The translations under genes were made by a program, and so were the position numbers. Shown here one piece after another: positions 6,949-15,407 of a DNA stretch of 15,726 bases. The DNA is from Opitutaceae bacterium. GTDB lineage: Bacteria > Verrucomicrobiota > Verrucomicrobiia > Opitutales > Opitutaceae. Each line of letters begins with the position of its first letter. Position 1 is the first letter of the stretch. The notes beneath the pieces were generated by a model. It was given only the letters and a program-made list of their open reading frames with translations. It was not told where the DNA came from and made no database searches. The stretch spans positions 1 to 15,726 of the forward strand of contig JANXSC010000663.1 in the NCBI GenBank assembly GCA_025352845.1, written 5' to 3'.

Positions 6949-9900
6949 GCTCGCCGGCACCAGCAGCGTCTTCGCTGCGCTTTTTCAAATGGGGCGCCGC
7001 CGTGGTCATGACGGTTCTGTTTGGCCGGACCTCGCCGGCGGCCGACCCGATCATCGATGTCTACGTCAGTACGGGCGACAATCACTTCCTCGGTTCGTCG
7101 CTGCCCATCGACTCCCCGGCGAGCATCGAGGCGACGTTCGATCTATTTAAAGATGTGAACCGCGCCCGGCGGGTTTACTGGCGCGGGTTGGAGGAGGCGA
7201 GCTGGGTCAGCACGATGCACGCCCGGCCGGAGAATTGCCGCTACTACTCGCTCTGGGAATGGCTGCAGGCGCTCTATGCCGAGGTGAAGCCCGACCAACT
7301 CGCCGTGAAGGCGGCCCACGCCCGGGGCATGGAGATCTGGGGGATGGGTTCGTTGTGGGACTGGGGTTCGGCACCGGACACGCCCGGCTTTGGCGATTAT
7401 CCGTTTTGCTATGAGTCGAAACTCCGGCTCGAACACCCTGAATGGGCCCCGGCCGACAAGCACGGCGTACGCCGGCAGGGCGGTCCGATTGAGCTGGCGT
7501 ATCCCGAAGCGCGAAAGGCGCTGGTTGATCTCACCGTCAAAGAGTCGGTGAAGGCCGGCTACGACGGGATCTGTTTCCTCACGTACGTGGAGAACTACTC
7601 GCTCCGTTTCGCCGACGAGTTTGGCTACAGCGAGCCGATCGTTCGCGAATTCAAGCAACGCTACAAACTGGATATCCGCACCGAGCCGTTTCGCCGCGGA
7701 GCGTCGCGGGAGGACTGGCTGCGGTTGCGCGGAAGCTACGTCACCGCCTTTCTGCGCGAACTGAAGGCGGAGCTTGATCGGCATCGCGTCAAGCTCGGCA
7801 TGGTCGTCAACTCAAACGACCCGCGGCAGCCCCAGTCGTGGAATGTCCCGGAACTCGTCATCACCGCCGGCAGCCAGGTGATGGACGTCGATACATGGGT
7901 GCGCGAGGGTTTGGTCGACGAGTTGTTGATCTACGGTAACAACAGCGGACCGTCGCAGCTCAACGCCCTCGACGATCTTCTCTTCCTTGCGCGGGGTACG
8001 AAGACAGAAGTGAGCGTCCTCACCTCCGGTCCGTTTCGGGACGGCTGGAAGCCGTATCAGGCGAAGGGGGTGCCGACCGTGCTGGCCGTCAGCGATGATG
8101 TACAACACCTCGCGCGCGGGTTTGTGCCGGAACAGACCGCCGATGGGATGCGCAGCCCTGACGGGTCCGCAAGAATGCGTGCGCTGCAACAGTGTATTGT
8201 GGGCAGTCTTTCCCTCGATCCGGCGCTGCTCGTGAAGTCGGCCCGATCCGCGAATCTCATCGAACGCCGCCTGGCCTTGCAGGCGCTGGGCAAGCAGAAG
8301 ACGGGCGACCTCCAGCCGTTGCTCACCGGGCTTGGCGATGTCGAAAATGGCGTCCGCTGCGTCGCCGCGCTGGCGCTGGGCGAACGCCGCGATCCGGTCG
8401 CTTGCGCGGCGTTGCTGCAGGCGATTGAGCGGCACGACAACCACATGCTGCGCGAATGCGTCATCATTGCCTTGCGGCGCATGCAGCCGATGCCGTCGAG
8501 CGAACTCTCCGCCGCCGCGCTCCAGTCGAAGAACCCCCGGGTCCGGGAAGTGGCGATGCGGGCGTTGCTGGTCCACGCGACGCCGGCGCTGTTGCCCGTT
8601 TTTCGCGCGGGACTTCAGGATGGCGCGCGGTTTCCGCGCTTCGCGGCCGCGGAAGCTCTCGGCAATATCTCAAAAAGTCCCGAGGCCATCGACGTGCTGT
8701 TGCGTGCCTTGGATTATTCCGATCCGGTGGTGGTGAACCGTGCGGCGGTGTCACTCGGGAAACTTGCCGCGCTCAGACGACCCGAGACCCAGAGTCTGCA
8801 CCCGAAGATGCTGGCAGCACTGATTGCGACCTTTCGGAAACACGCGGACGCGACGCGGGCGGATGCCGAATGGGGCTGGCGTCCGATTGGCAATGCCATC
8901 CTGGAGTTTGGCGACGACGGCGCGGCCGCGTTGCGCCGGATCCGCGACGACATCGGCGATCCGCGTCTGGCGGATCTCGCCTGGCGGGTCGTGGATCTCA
9001 CGCAGCGACCAAATACGTTCAGCACGGTCACGGCGGAGGAGAACGAAGCGGCCATGCGTCGGCGCCCCATACTTGTAGCGGCGACGTTGGGCCGCGCCTT
9101 GCAGGTCGATCCGGTCAACGGACGCGATGCGCACGACGGCATGGCCGGCCCGGTGAAAACGATCGCCCGCGCGATCCGGCTGGCGCAGCCCGGCGACACA
9201 ATCCATCTCGCACCCGGCACCTACCACGAGAGTGCGGATTTGACCAACAAGCACGGGCTCCCCGGCAAACCGATTACATTGGATGGCCACGGCGCGGTGC
9301 TGGATGGAAGCGAACCGGTGCGCGGGACCGATTGGGAGTCGCTTGGCCAGGGACTTTTCCGACGGATAAAGCTGCTGCCGCGCCTCGACGATGCCATCAT
9401 CGGACGTTGGTTTTTTCTCTGGAACGGCCGGATGAATCACATGGGACGCACGTCCAAAGGTCCCAGCGCCGCACTGAAACAGCCATCCGATCTGCAGCCG
9501 GGCGAGTGGACGTATGTAAAGAGCGATGACGCGTTCTATCTCCGGCTGCCGGAGGGCCAGGCCTTGGATGCTGCCAACATCCGCTACCCGGCGCGCGGCA
9601 GTGCGGTCATTCAGAGCATCAGCGGCTCGCATCTGGTGGTGCGGAATCTCACGGGCACGCACGTCTATAACGATGGCTTCAACATCCATGGCGCGCAGCG
9701 GAACAACGTGTTTCTTAATATCGCCGCCATCGAATGCGGCGACGATGGCTTCAGCGCCCACGAGGATGCCGAGTGCCGGATCGATGGTTTTGTCAGCATC
9801 GGCAACTCGACCGGCCTTTGCGACACGGTTTCCAGCGTCACCCATTATCGGAATGTCTATATCAAGGACTGCCTTGGCTACGACATCTACTTTATCGGCG

Positions 9901-10397
9901 ACTCGCCGCACAGCATGGAAAACGTCATCGTCGAAAGCACCGCTGCGCGTGCGCTGGAGGTGTCGCAGCATACGGAGCGCCCCCAGAACGGCCCCAGTTC
10001 CGTCATCCTGAAGAATGTCCTAATCCGCCGCGTCGGCGGCAGGCCAGGCGAGGCGCGCGTCAGCCGCCATGGCAAGCTGACCTTGGAGCGCTGCACCTTC
10101 CTCGGGATAAACTTCACCGTCACCCCCGGCGGCGAACTGACGGCGCGCCACACCCTCATCGGCGGGGATCCAAAACCGAACGTGCTGATTTTCCCGAACA
10201 CGCTCTGGCAGGGCGAGGCGAACCGCTACGACTTCGCCAGCCTGCGCGTGGACCAGGCCAGCTTCACCGCGAAGACGTTCGCCGATTTCCAAAAACTCAC
10301 TGGCAGCGAAGCCGGCTCGAGGTGGGAGCGCTTCACCACGGCACCAAAGGATATCGGCGCCGATGAACCCGATCTGGCGTCGCTTCGCCGGCAATAA
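6945..10397 (+). CDS. Secreted three-module protein: glycosidase-like TIM barrel, HEAT repeats, beta-helix
   Basis: The protein has 1150 residues from TTG 6945. A signal peptide runs over ~1-34 (basic FFKW, then GAAVVMTVLFG, cut near PAA-D). Residues ~36-400 look like a glycosidase-type TIM barrel, resembling uncharacterised 'GHL' families, with conserved-looking GYDGICFLTYVENYS (D207, E216 as possible acidic residues) and a barrel-like run of beta/alpha units. Residues ~438-610 are about five HEAT-like repeats (RRLALQALG, RCVAALALGERRD, RFAAAEALGN, NRAAVSLGKL), with further helices to ~690. From ~719 to ~1125 is a right-handed beta-helix: its first turn has VKTIARAIRLAQPGDTIHLAPGTY and GKPITLDGHGAVLDGS, as in DUF1565/pectate-lyase-like folds. 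The frame is continuous, with no stop between modules. Activity is unproven; glycan lyase, hydrolase or binding roles are all possible. It may be co-translated with the esterase. Confidence 0.85.
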   Translation: MSSPAPAASSLRFFKWGAAVVMTVLFGRTSPAADPIIDVYVSTGDNHFLGSSLPIDSPASIEATFDLFKDVNRARRVYWRGLEEASWVSTMHARPENCRYYSLWEWLQALYAEVKPDQLAVKAAHARGMEIWGMGSLWDWGSAPDTPGFGDYPFCYESKLRLEHPEWAPADKHGVRRQGGPIELAYPEARKALVDLTVKESVKAGYDGICFLTYVENYSLRFADEFGYSEPIVREFKQRYKLDIRTEPFRRGASREDWLRLRGSYVTAFLRELKAELDRHRVKLGMVVNSNDPRQPQSWNVPELVITAGSQVMDVDTWVREGLVDELLIYGNNSGPSQLNALDDLLFLARGTKTEVSVLTSGPFRDGWKPYQAKGVPTVLAVSDDVQHLARGFVPEQTADGMRSPDGSARMRALQQCIVGSLSLDPALLVKSARSANLIERRLALQALGKQKTGDLQPLLTGLGDVENGVRCVAALALGERRDPVACAALLQAIERHDNHMLRECVIIALRRMQPMPSSELSAAALQSKNPRVREVAMRALLVHATPALLPVFRAGLQDGARFPRFAAAEALGNISKSPEAIDVLLRALDYSDPVVVNRAAVSLGKLAALRRPETQSLHPKMLAALIATFRKHADATRADAEWGWRPIGNAILEFGDDGAAALRRIRDDIGDPRLADLAWRVVDLTQRPNTFSTVTAEENEAAMRRRPILVAATLGRALQVDPVNGRDAHDGMAGPVKTIARAIRLAQPGDTIHLAPGTYHESADLTNKHGLPGKPITLDGHGAVLDGSEPVRGTDWESLGQGLFRRIKLLPRLDDAIIGRWFFLWNGRMNHMGRTSKGPSAALKQPSDLQPGEWTYVKSDDAFYLRLPEGQALDAANIRYPARGSAVIQSISGSHLVVRNLTGTHVYNDGFNIHGAQRNNVFLNIAAIECGDDGFSAHEDAECRIDGFVSIGNSTGLCDTVSSVTHYRNVYIKDCLGYDIYFIGDSPHSMENVIVESTAARALEVSQHTERPQNGPSSVILKNVLIRRVGGRPGEARVSRHGKLTLERCTFLGINFTVTPGGELTARHTLIGGDPKPNVLIFPNTLWQGEANRYDFASLRVDQASFTAKTFADFQKLTGSEAGSRWERFTTAPKDIGADEPDLASLRRQ

Positions 10398-10428
10398 CCC
10401 AACTGCGTACGGTCCCGCTCATTTTCTC

Positions 10429-12135
10429 ATGATCAAATACTCCTTGAACCGTATCTGTACAATCGAACCCCGATCGCGCTCGAAGTCGCGAAAGTTTCTT
10501 GGTGATCGTTGTAGGAGCCTGCTGGCAGGCGATTTTTATACCGCCATCGCGAGCAAGCTCGCTCCGACCTCTGAATCGTTACGGCTGAGCCTTGCCGTCT
10601 TTGCCATCGCATGCGGAGTTGGCACTCCGTTCTCCCGCGCCGCCGAACGTGTGCTCTTCGCCTTCGACGACCACAGCATCCCGTGGCAGAACAACCTGAA
10701 GCTCACGCTGGTGCCGGCGACGAAGCACCCGAACAATCCGGTGCTGCGCCGCGGACCGGAAGGCGCGCCGGACACCGGACACGCGGCTCTGTATGGCACG
10801 GTCATCAAGGAGGGCGGCAAGTTTCGCATGTGGTATCTCGGCATGTTCGAGACGCAGATTGTCAAAGGGCAGGCGCCCGGCATGTGGCGGCCCATGTGCT
10901 ATGCCGAGAGCGCAGATGGTGTTCATTGGACGAAACCCGAACTGGGACTGGTCGACTTCAAGGGCAGCAAAAAGAACAACATCTGCCTGATTGAGGGGGA
11001 GCCGTTTTCGCTGACGCGCGTGAACGATTTTTTGTCCATCCTGCACGATCCGAACGACCCCGACCGAAGCCGCCAATACAAGGCGGCCTTTATCGCGCAT
11101 GTGCCGTATGACGAGGTGCGCGGTGGCATGAGCAACATCGGGGTGAAGGAGAAACGGATCTGCGCCACAATTACCGCGACGAGCGCGGATGGCCTGAAAT
11201 GGAGAGTCGTCGGGGACCGGCCCGCGAATGCCGGGGGTGAGCGTTTCGAGGTGTCCGGCCTCTATCGGTTCGGCGAATTCTATTACACGCCGGGCCAGTT
11301 GATCGCACCCTGGGCATGGCGCCCTGACGGCAGTGACGGCGGCCGGGTGATGCTCACGTATCGGTCGGCCGATTTCGTGCATTGGTCGCAGGCGAAGGCG
11401 TTCGCTTTTGCCCGGCCGGGCCAGCTCACCAAGCCGCGCGTCGCCGGACAACAGACGCACATGGGCGCCGGGCTTTGGAATCGCGGCAACGTCCTCGTGG
11501 GTCTCTACGGGATGTGGCAGGATGCGGAGGTGCCGCCCGCCAAGGGTGAGTCGTTTAACAAAGGCGTTCATGTCGATCTCGGTCTCGTCGTGAGCAACGA
11601 CGGCATCCACTTCCGGGAACCCGTGGCGGACTTCAAGGTGATTTCCCGGGGCGGGGCGGGCGAATGGGACAACATCGCGCTGCTGCAGGGCCACGCATTC
11701 GTCAACGAAGGCGACCAGACGATGATTTGGTATTCGCACTGGGACACCGGCGGCAAGTTGCAGTCGATGGAGATCGGGCTCGCGACGCTGCGCCGCGACG
11801 GCTTCGGCTATCTCTCGGCGAAGGAAGACGACAACGATGCTCATTTCATCACGACCCCGCTCTCGGCGGGGAAGGGCGCGAAACTCCGGCTGAACGTCGA
11901 TGGCGTTTCCGCCGAGGCGCCGCTGACGGTCGAGTTGCTCGACAGCCGCGATCGGCCGCTGCCGGGCTATTCCGGAACGGCGGCCGCCCGGGTCGTCACC
12001 TCCGGCACCCAGCAGGACGTCGTGTGGCCGCAGACCCGCGAGGTGAATCTGCCCGCCGGCCAGCCGCTCGCGGTGAAAGTGAAGTTTCCGATCAACAGCA
12101 AGGCACGCGTGTTCGCGGTTTACGTGATCGACTGA
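10429..12135 (+). CDS. Five-bladed beta-propeller, glycosidase-like (GH32/43 clan-like) protein 1, start uncertain
   Basis: Probable exported glycan-acting or -binding protein, 568 residues from ATG 10429. The propeller spans ~75-470, with blade motifs such as KFRMWYLGMF, CYAESADGVHW and AGEWDNIALLQG; a C-terminal beta-sandwich follows from ~473 (KLRLNVDGV, PLPGYSG). It belongs with the arabinanase/invertase-like propeller superfamily, but the catalytic acids cannot be assigned securely. The N-terminus is odd: a signal-peptide core (LRLSLAVFAIACGVG, then FSRA-A) sits at ~51-73, straight after a REP doublet (10511-10568) that is in the open frame, and there is no ATG, GTG or TTG between the REP and that core. 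ATG 10429 puts the hydrophobic core far from the N-terminus; an ATG at 10363 overlaps the previous gene. Export may be impaired, or an unusual start (CTG 10585) may be used. It is paralogous to the next gene, five bases downstream. Confidence 0.8.
   Translation: MIKYSLNRICTIEPRSRSKSRKFLGDRCRSLLAGDFYTAIASKLAPTSESLRLSLAVFAIACGVGTPFSRAAERVLFAFDDHSIPWQNNLKLTLVPATKHPNNPVLRRGPEGAPDTGHAALYGTVIKEGGKFRMWYLGMFETQIVKGQAPGMWRPMCYAESADGVHWTKPELGLVDFKGSKKNNICLIEGEPFSLTRVNDFLSILHDPNDPDRSRQYKAAFIAHVPYDEVRGGMSNIGVKEKRICATITATSADGLKWRVVGDRPANAGGERFEVSGLYRFGEFYYTPGQLIAPWAWRPDGSDGGRVMLTYRSADFVHWSQAKAFAFARPGQLTKPRVAGQQTHMGAGLWNRGNVLVGLYGMWQDAEVPPAKGESFNKGVHVDLGLVVSNDGIHFREPVADFKVISRGGAGEWDNIALLQGHAFVNEGDQTMIWYSHWDTGGKLQSMEIGLATLRRDGFGYLSAKEDDNDAHFITTPLSAGKGAKLRLNVDGVSAEAPLTVELLDSRDRPLPGYSGTAAARVVTSGTQQDVVWPQTREVNLPAGQPLAVKVKFPINSKARVFAVYVID
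10511..10568. repeat. REP doublet (inverted pair of repetitive extragenic palindromes)
   Basis: The ends gtaggagc (10511-10518) and gctccgac (10561-10568) are reverse complements at 7 of 8 positions. Between them are two perfect hairpins: gcctgc-tg-gcaggc (10517-10530) and gcgagc-aa-gctcgc (10549-10562). The second half read on the minus strand (ggagcgagcttgctcgcgat) is the core of the REP family well known from Pseudomonas; such doublets are mobilised in trans by RAYT (REP-associated Y1 tyrosine) transposases. ATCGTT occurs on both sides (10505-10510 and 10575-10580), possibly a target duplication, possibly chance. It lies where the 5' end of the propeller gene should be. Confidence 0.75.
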
Positions 12136-12140
12136 AGACA

Positions 12141-13700
12141 ATGCGACCACCCCTTCGAATCGCTCTTCCGTTCGCAGTCGTCGCGCGCTGCGCCGTATTT
12201 CTCACCGGTCTGGTTTTCGCGCATGTGGCCGGGACTTCCGCCGCGCCGCCTTCCTCGGAACCGGTGCGGGCCGTCGGTGGACGGCTGGAATTGTTGATCG
12301 ATCGCTACCTGATCGATCGCATGGACGGCGTTGAGCTGCGCTTGAGCCAGCCGGTGAACATGGGACCCGTGCTGGCGTTCGATGCGCCGTGGGACGGCAA
12401 GTTTTCCGGCTATGTGACCGTGCTGAAGGACGGCCCAACCTACCGAATGTATTATCGCGGAAAGCCCAACCCGACGCCCGATGGCTCCGAAGAGGAGACG
12501 ACCTGCTACGCCGAGTCGACCGACGGAGTTCAATGGCGAAAACCGGCTCTCGGACTGGTTGAAGTGAACGGGAGCGGGAGCAACAACGTGATCCTGGACC
12601 ACCGCGCGGGGCCGGTTCCGCACAACTTTACTCCGTTTCTGGATACGCGGCCCGGCGTTCCGGCCGATGAGCGCTTCAAGGCGCTGGGCGGTCTTTTCGA
12701 CATGGTGGGTCACCGTTCGAGCGGAGGCCTGGTCGCGATGGTGTCAGGGGATGGCCTGCGCTGGCGGCGACTGCAAGCGGCTGCCGTGATCACCAACGCC
12801 AATTATCAGGTGCAATTCTCGGATGCCACGATGAGTCCCGCATTCTGGTCGGAGCACGAGCGCTGCTACGTGGCGTTCATCCGCACTTGGAAAGATGATG
12901 GGAAAAACACGCGGAGCGGCTGGGGCGGCAACATCCGCTGGGTTGGGCGCGTAACCTCTCCGGATTTTGCCCACTGGTCGAAGGTCGAGATGATGGACTT
13001 CGGCAGCGCTCCGCTCGAGCAGCTCTATAGCAACACGACGAGCCCCTATTTTCGCGCGCCGCACCTCTACATTGGGTTGATGCCGCGAATCGTTTTCAAT
13101 CGACCGGTAATCACTCCGGCCGAAATGGTGCGCCTCGGGCTGGATCCCAAGTATGGCCGTGACTCCTCTGAGCCGGTGCTGATCACAAGCCGCGGGGGCA
13201 CCCGTTACGACCGGACTTTCCTGGCGGCGTGGATTCGCAATGGCATTGGCGCCGGGCATTGGACGTCGCGAAGCAACTACCCCGCGTTGAACATCGTGCC
13301 GACCGGTCTGACCGAAATGTCGTTTTACGTGCAGCATTCCTACGGGCAGCCCGGCTGCCATCTCGTGCGCTACAAGCTCGAGACCGATCGCCTGGCGTCG
13401 GTGAACGCCCCTTTCAGCGGCGGCGAGTTTATAACGAGGCCGCTGACATTCACGGGCACGGCCCTCTCCCTTAATTTCTCGACGTCGGTCGTGGGCGGCA
13501 TTCGCGTGGAAATTCAGGACGCGGCCGGCCACCCGATCCCCGGCTACACGCTCGCCGAGTCGATCGAGGCCGTCGGCAATGAGATTGAGCGCAACGTGGG
13601 CTGGAAAGGCGAGCCCGACCTCGGGCGGGTGAACGGCGTCCCGGTGCGATTGCGCTTCGTGATGAAAGAAGCCGATCTCTACGCCCTGCGGTTCAAGTGA
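12141..13700 (+). CDS. Five-bladed beta-propeller, glycosidase-like (GH32/43 clan-like) protein 2
   Basis: 519 residues from ATG 12141, six bases after the previous stop codon begins to close. A signal peptide runs over ~1-35 (MRPPLRIALPFAVVARCAVFLTGLVFAHVAG, cut near TSA-A). The mature part opens with LELLIDRYLIDRMDGVELRL, the typical start of an uncharacterised propeller family common in Planctomycetes and Verrucomicrobia. Blade motifs include APWDGKFSGYV, YRMYYRG, CYAESTDGVQW and HNFTPFLDT; a C-terminal beta-sandwich (LTFTGTALSLNFS, IPGYTLAES) follows. It is clearly homologous to the preceding gene through the CYAES-DGV-W-KP-LGLV-GS-NN block and the C-terminal PGY segment, so the pair is a diverged tandem duplication. 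Catalytic residues are not assigned. The upstream open frame is a shadow within its neighbour, so the ATG before the signal peptide was chosen. Confidence 0.86.
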   Translation: MRPPLRIALPFAVVARCAVFLTGLVFAHVAGTSAAPPSSEPVRAVGGRLELLIDRYLIDRMDGVELRLSQPVNMGPVLAFDAPWDGKFSGYVTVLKDGPTYRMYYRGKPNPTPDGSEEETTCYAESTDGVQWRKPALGLVEVNGSGSNNVILDHRAGPVPHNFTPFLDTRPGVPADERFKALGGLFDMVGHRSSGGLVAMVSGDGLRWRRLQAAAVITNANYQVQFSDATMSPAFWSEHERCYVAFIRTWKDDGKNTRSGWGGNIRWVGRVTSPDFAHWSKVEMMDFGSAPLEQLYSNTTSPYFRAPHLYIGLMPRIVFNRPVITPAEMVRLGLDPKYGRDSSEPVLITSRGGTRYDRTFLAAWIRNGIGAGHWTSRSNYPALNIVPTGLTEMSFYVQHSYGQPGCHLVRYKLETDRLASVNAPFSGGEFITRPLTFTGTALSLNFSTSVVGGIRVEIQDAAGHPIPGYTLAESIEAVGNEIERNVGWKGEPDLGRVNGVPVRLRFVMKEADLYALRFK

Positions 13701-13741
13701 CCCTCTCCGGCTCCCGTGAGTTTCCACCCCGAATCCCGCCC

Positions 13742-15364
13742 ATGGCTTTCCTGACTCAATGTGCCGTGCGCCCATCCCTGCGCGTTTGCGACCGCTCTTG
13801 CGCATGGGCGCTGCGGGTCCTCGTCCTCGCCCTTGCCCCCTGGAGTGCGACCGTCCGAGCCGACGTCACCGTGCCCGGTCTGTTCAGCGACAACCTGGTG
13901 ATTCAAGCCGGAGCGCCGTTCGTCATCTGGGGCCTGACGTCGGAAAGCGAGAACGTCGAAATCGATGTCAGTTGGGGCCAGCCGGGGCAATCCGTCTCCG
14001 GCGGTCCGCAGGGGCAATGGCAGGCAAGGTTTGCGCCTCCGGCCGCGTCCGGTCCGCACCGGATCACGATCCGCGGCCGGAATACGATCACGATTAAAAA
14101 CGTGCTCTGCGGCGAGGTCTGGATCTGCGCCGGGCAGTCCAACATGGCGATGCAGATGGCGTACAAGCACAAGGACGACCGCGGGGTCCTTGACTACGAG
14201 GCGGAAGTCAACGCGGCCAAGTATCCGGAAATCCGGTATTTCCTCGTGTCGCGCGTGAAAAATGTCTCATCGCCCTGGGTGATGAAGGACGTGGAGGGCG
14301 AGTGGAAAATTTGCTCTCCCGCTACGGCCGGCGACTTCTCCGGAGTCGCTTATTTTTTCGGGGAACGACTCCATCGGGCGCTGCAGCGGCCGGTGGGCCT
14401 CATCGACACTTCGTGGGGGGGAACCCATATTCAGGCGTGGATGAGTCCAGCGGCGCTGGGATCGGACCCTGACTTTGCGATCCACGTGGCGTGGGCCAGA
14501 AAGGGAATGGAGGACTACCCCGCCGAACAAAAGATTTACCATGAGCAGTTGCAGACATGGCAGCAGAAGGGATCGAGCCCTGACCCGAAGCCCACGCCAC
14601 CCTACTGGCATGCCGCGCATCGGAATATCCCGTCCGGTCTGTTCCATTCGCGGATCGCGCCACTGTTTCCCGTAGGCGTGAAGGGCGTCGTGTGGTATCA
14701 GGGAGAGGGCAACGCGGGCAAGGCGTGGCTGTATCAACGGCTCCTGCCCGCGATGATCCGCGATTGGAGAAGCGGCTGGGGGCGGGACGACCTCCCGTTC
14801 TTCATCGTTCAGCTGCCGCTGCTCGCCACGCCGGGCGCACAACCGAAGATTTTCGAGGCATCGGCTTGGGCGGAATTGCGGGAAGCCCAGTTGCTGACGG
14901 CGAGGTCCATGCCGAACGTCGCCCTCGCCGTGGCGCTCGACGCAGGCGAAGATCACATTCATCCGCGCAACAAACGTCCCGTCGGCGAACGGCTCGCGCT
15001 CCAGGCGCTGGCGAAAGTTTACGGGCATGAGCTCGTTTCCTCCGGACCGCTTTACGCGGGTTGCCGCATCGACGGCGACAAGGCGGTGGTGGCGTTTGAG
15101 GCGGTGGGCCCGGGGTTGTGCACCAGCGATGGTGGGATGCTCAGGGGATTCGTGCTGGCCGGCACCGATCGAAGATTTGTTCCGGCAGATGCTTTGATCG
15201 TCGGGGACACAGTTGTCGTGCAGAGTGCGCAGGTCAAAACGCCCGTCGCGGTGAGATATGCCTGGGCTGATTCTCCGGACTGCAATCTCTTTAACCGCGC
15301 AGGGCTGCCCGCGTCTCCCTTTCGATCCGACACCTGGCCGGGTTTGACTTTTGGTCAGAAGTAA
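13742..15364 (+). CDS. Sialate O-acetylesterase-type carbohydrate esterase (SGNH fold)
   Basis: Removes O-acetyl groups from sugars; bacterial homologues often deacetylate plant polysaccharides rather than sialic acid. 540 residues from ATG 13742, with a signal peptide (ALRVLVLALAPWSATVRA-D, cut near residue 40). A beta-sandwich N-domain (~41-120, LVIQAGAPFVIWG) precedes the SGNH domain. The nucleophile is S133 in EVWICAGQSNM. GVVWYQGEGN (Q320-N324) is the block usually written QGESN, with Gly replacing Ser. The DxxH motif is D404-H407 in GEDHIHPRNKRPVGERLAL. A jelly-roll-like C-terminus follows (~430-540). An in-frame GTG at 13697 overlaps the previous stop (GTGA) and would allow translational coupling, but it adds 15 residues before the signal peptide and has no good ribosome site. 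With the alpha/beta-hydrolase it gives this run two different esterases. Confidence 0.9.
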   Translation: MAFLTQCAVRPSLRVCDRSCAWALRVLVLALAPWSATVRADVTVPGLFSDNLVIQAGAPFVIWGLTSESENVEIDVSWGQPGQSVSGGPQGQWQARFAPPAASGPHRITIRGRNTITIKNVLCGEVWICAGQSNMAMQMAYKHKDDRGVLDYEAEVNAAKYPEIRYFLVSRVKNVSSPWVMKDVEGEWKICSPATAGDFSGVAYFFGERLHRALQRPVGLIDTSWGGTHIQAWMSPAALGSDPDFAIHVAWARKGMEDYPAEQKIYHEQLQTWQQKGSSPDPKPTPPYWHAAHRNIPSGLFHSRIAPLFPVGVKGVVWYQGEGNAGKAWLYQRLLPAMIRDWRSGWGRDDLPFFIVQLPLLATPGAQPKIFEASAWAELREAQLLTARSMPNVALAVALDAGEDHIHPRNKRPVGERLALQALAKVYGHELVSSGPLYAGCRIDGDKAVVAFEAVGPGLCTSDGGMLRGFVLAGTDRRFVPADALIVGDTVVVQSAQVKTPVAVRYAWADSPDCNLFNRAGLPASPFRSDTWPGLTFGQK

Positions 15365-15407
15365 AGCGTCTGACCGCCTTCCGACTTTCAAAAGTTTCCC
15401 ATCATCC

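Noticed and set aside
8751..9971. A 406-codon minus-strand open frame inside the three-module gene
   Set aside because: Antisense shadow of the beta-helix coding region; no start site or domain support.
10536..10895. Small minus-strand frame ending in GASLLAMAV
   Set aside because: The C-terminal peptide comes from translating the REP doublet, and the remainder is antisense to the propeller gene.
10579..12150. A 523-codon open frame on the minus strand opposite propeller gene 1
   Set aside because: The composition is Arg/His/Gln-rich and low in recognisable motifs, typical of antisense of high-GC genes; the plus strand has a clear homologue-bearing product.
15384..15395. Short AT-rich palindrome (actttcaaaagt) before the enolase-superfamily gene
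   Set aside because: Only five pairs with a two-base loop; no second copy or promoter elements support an operator or terminator.
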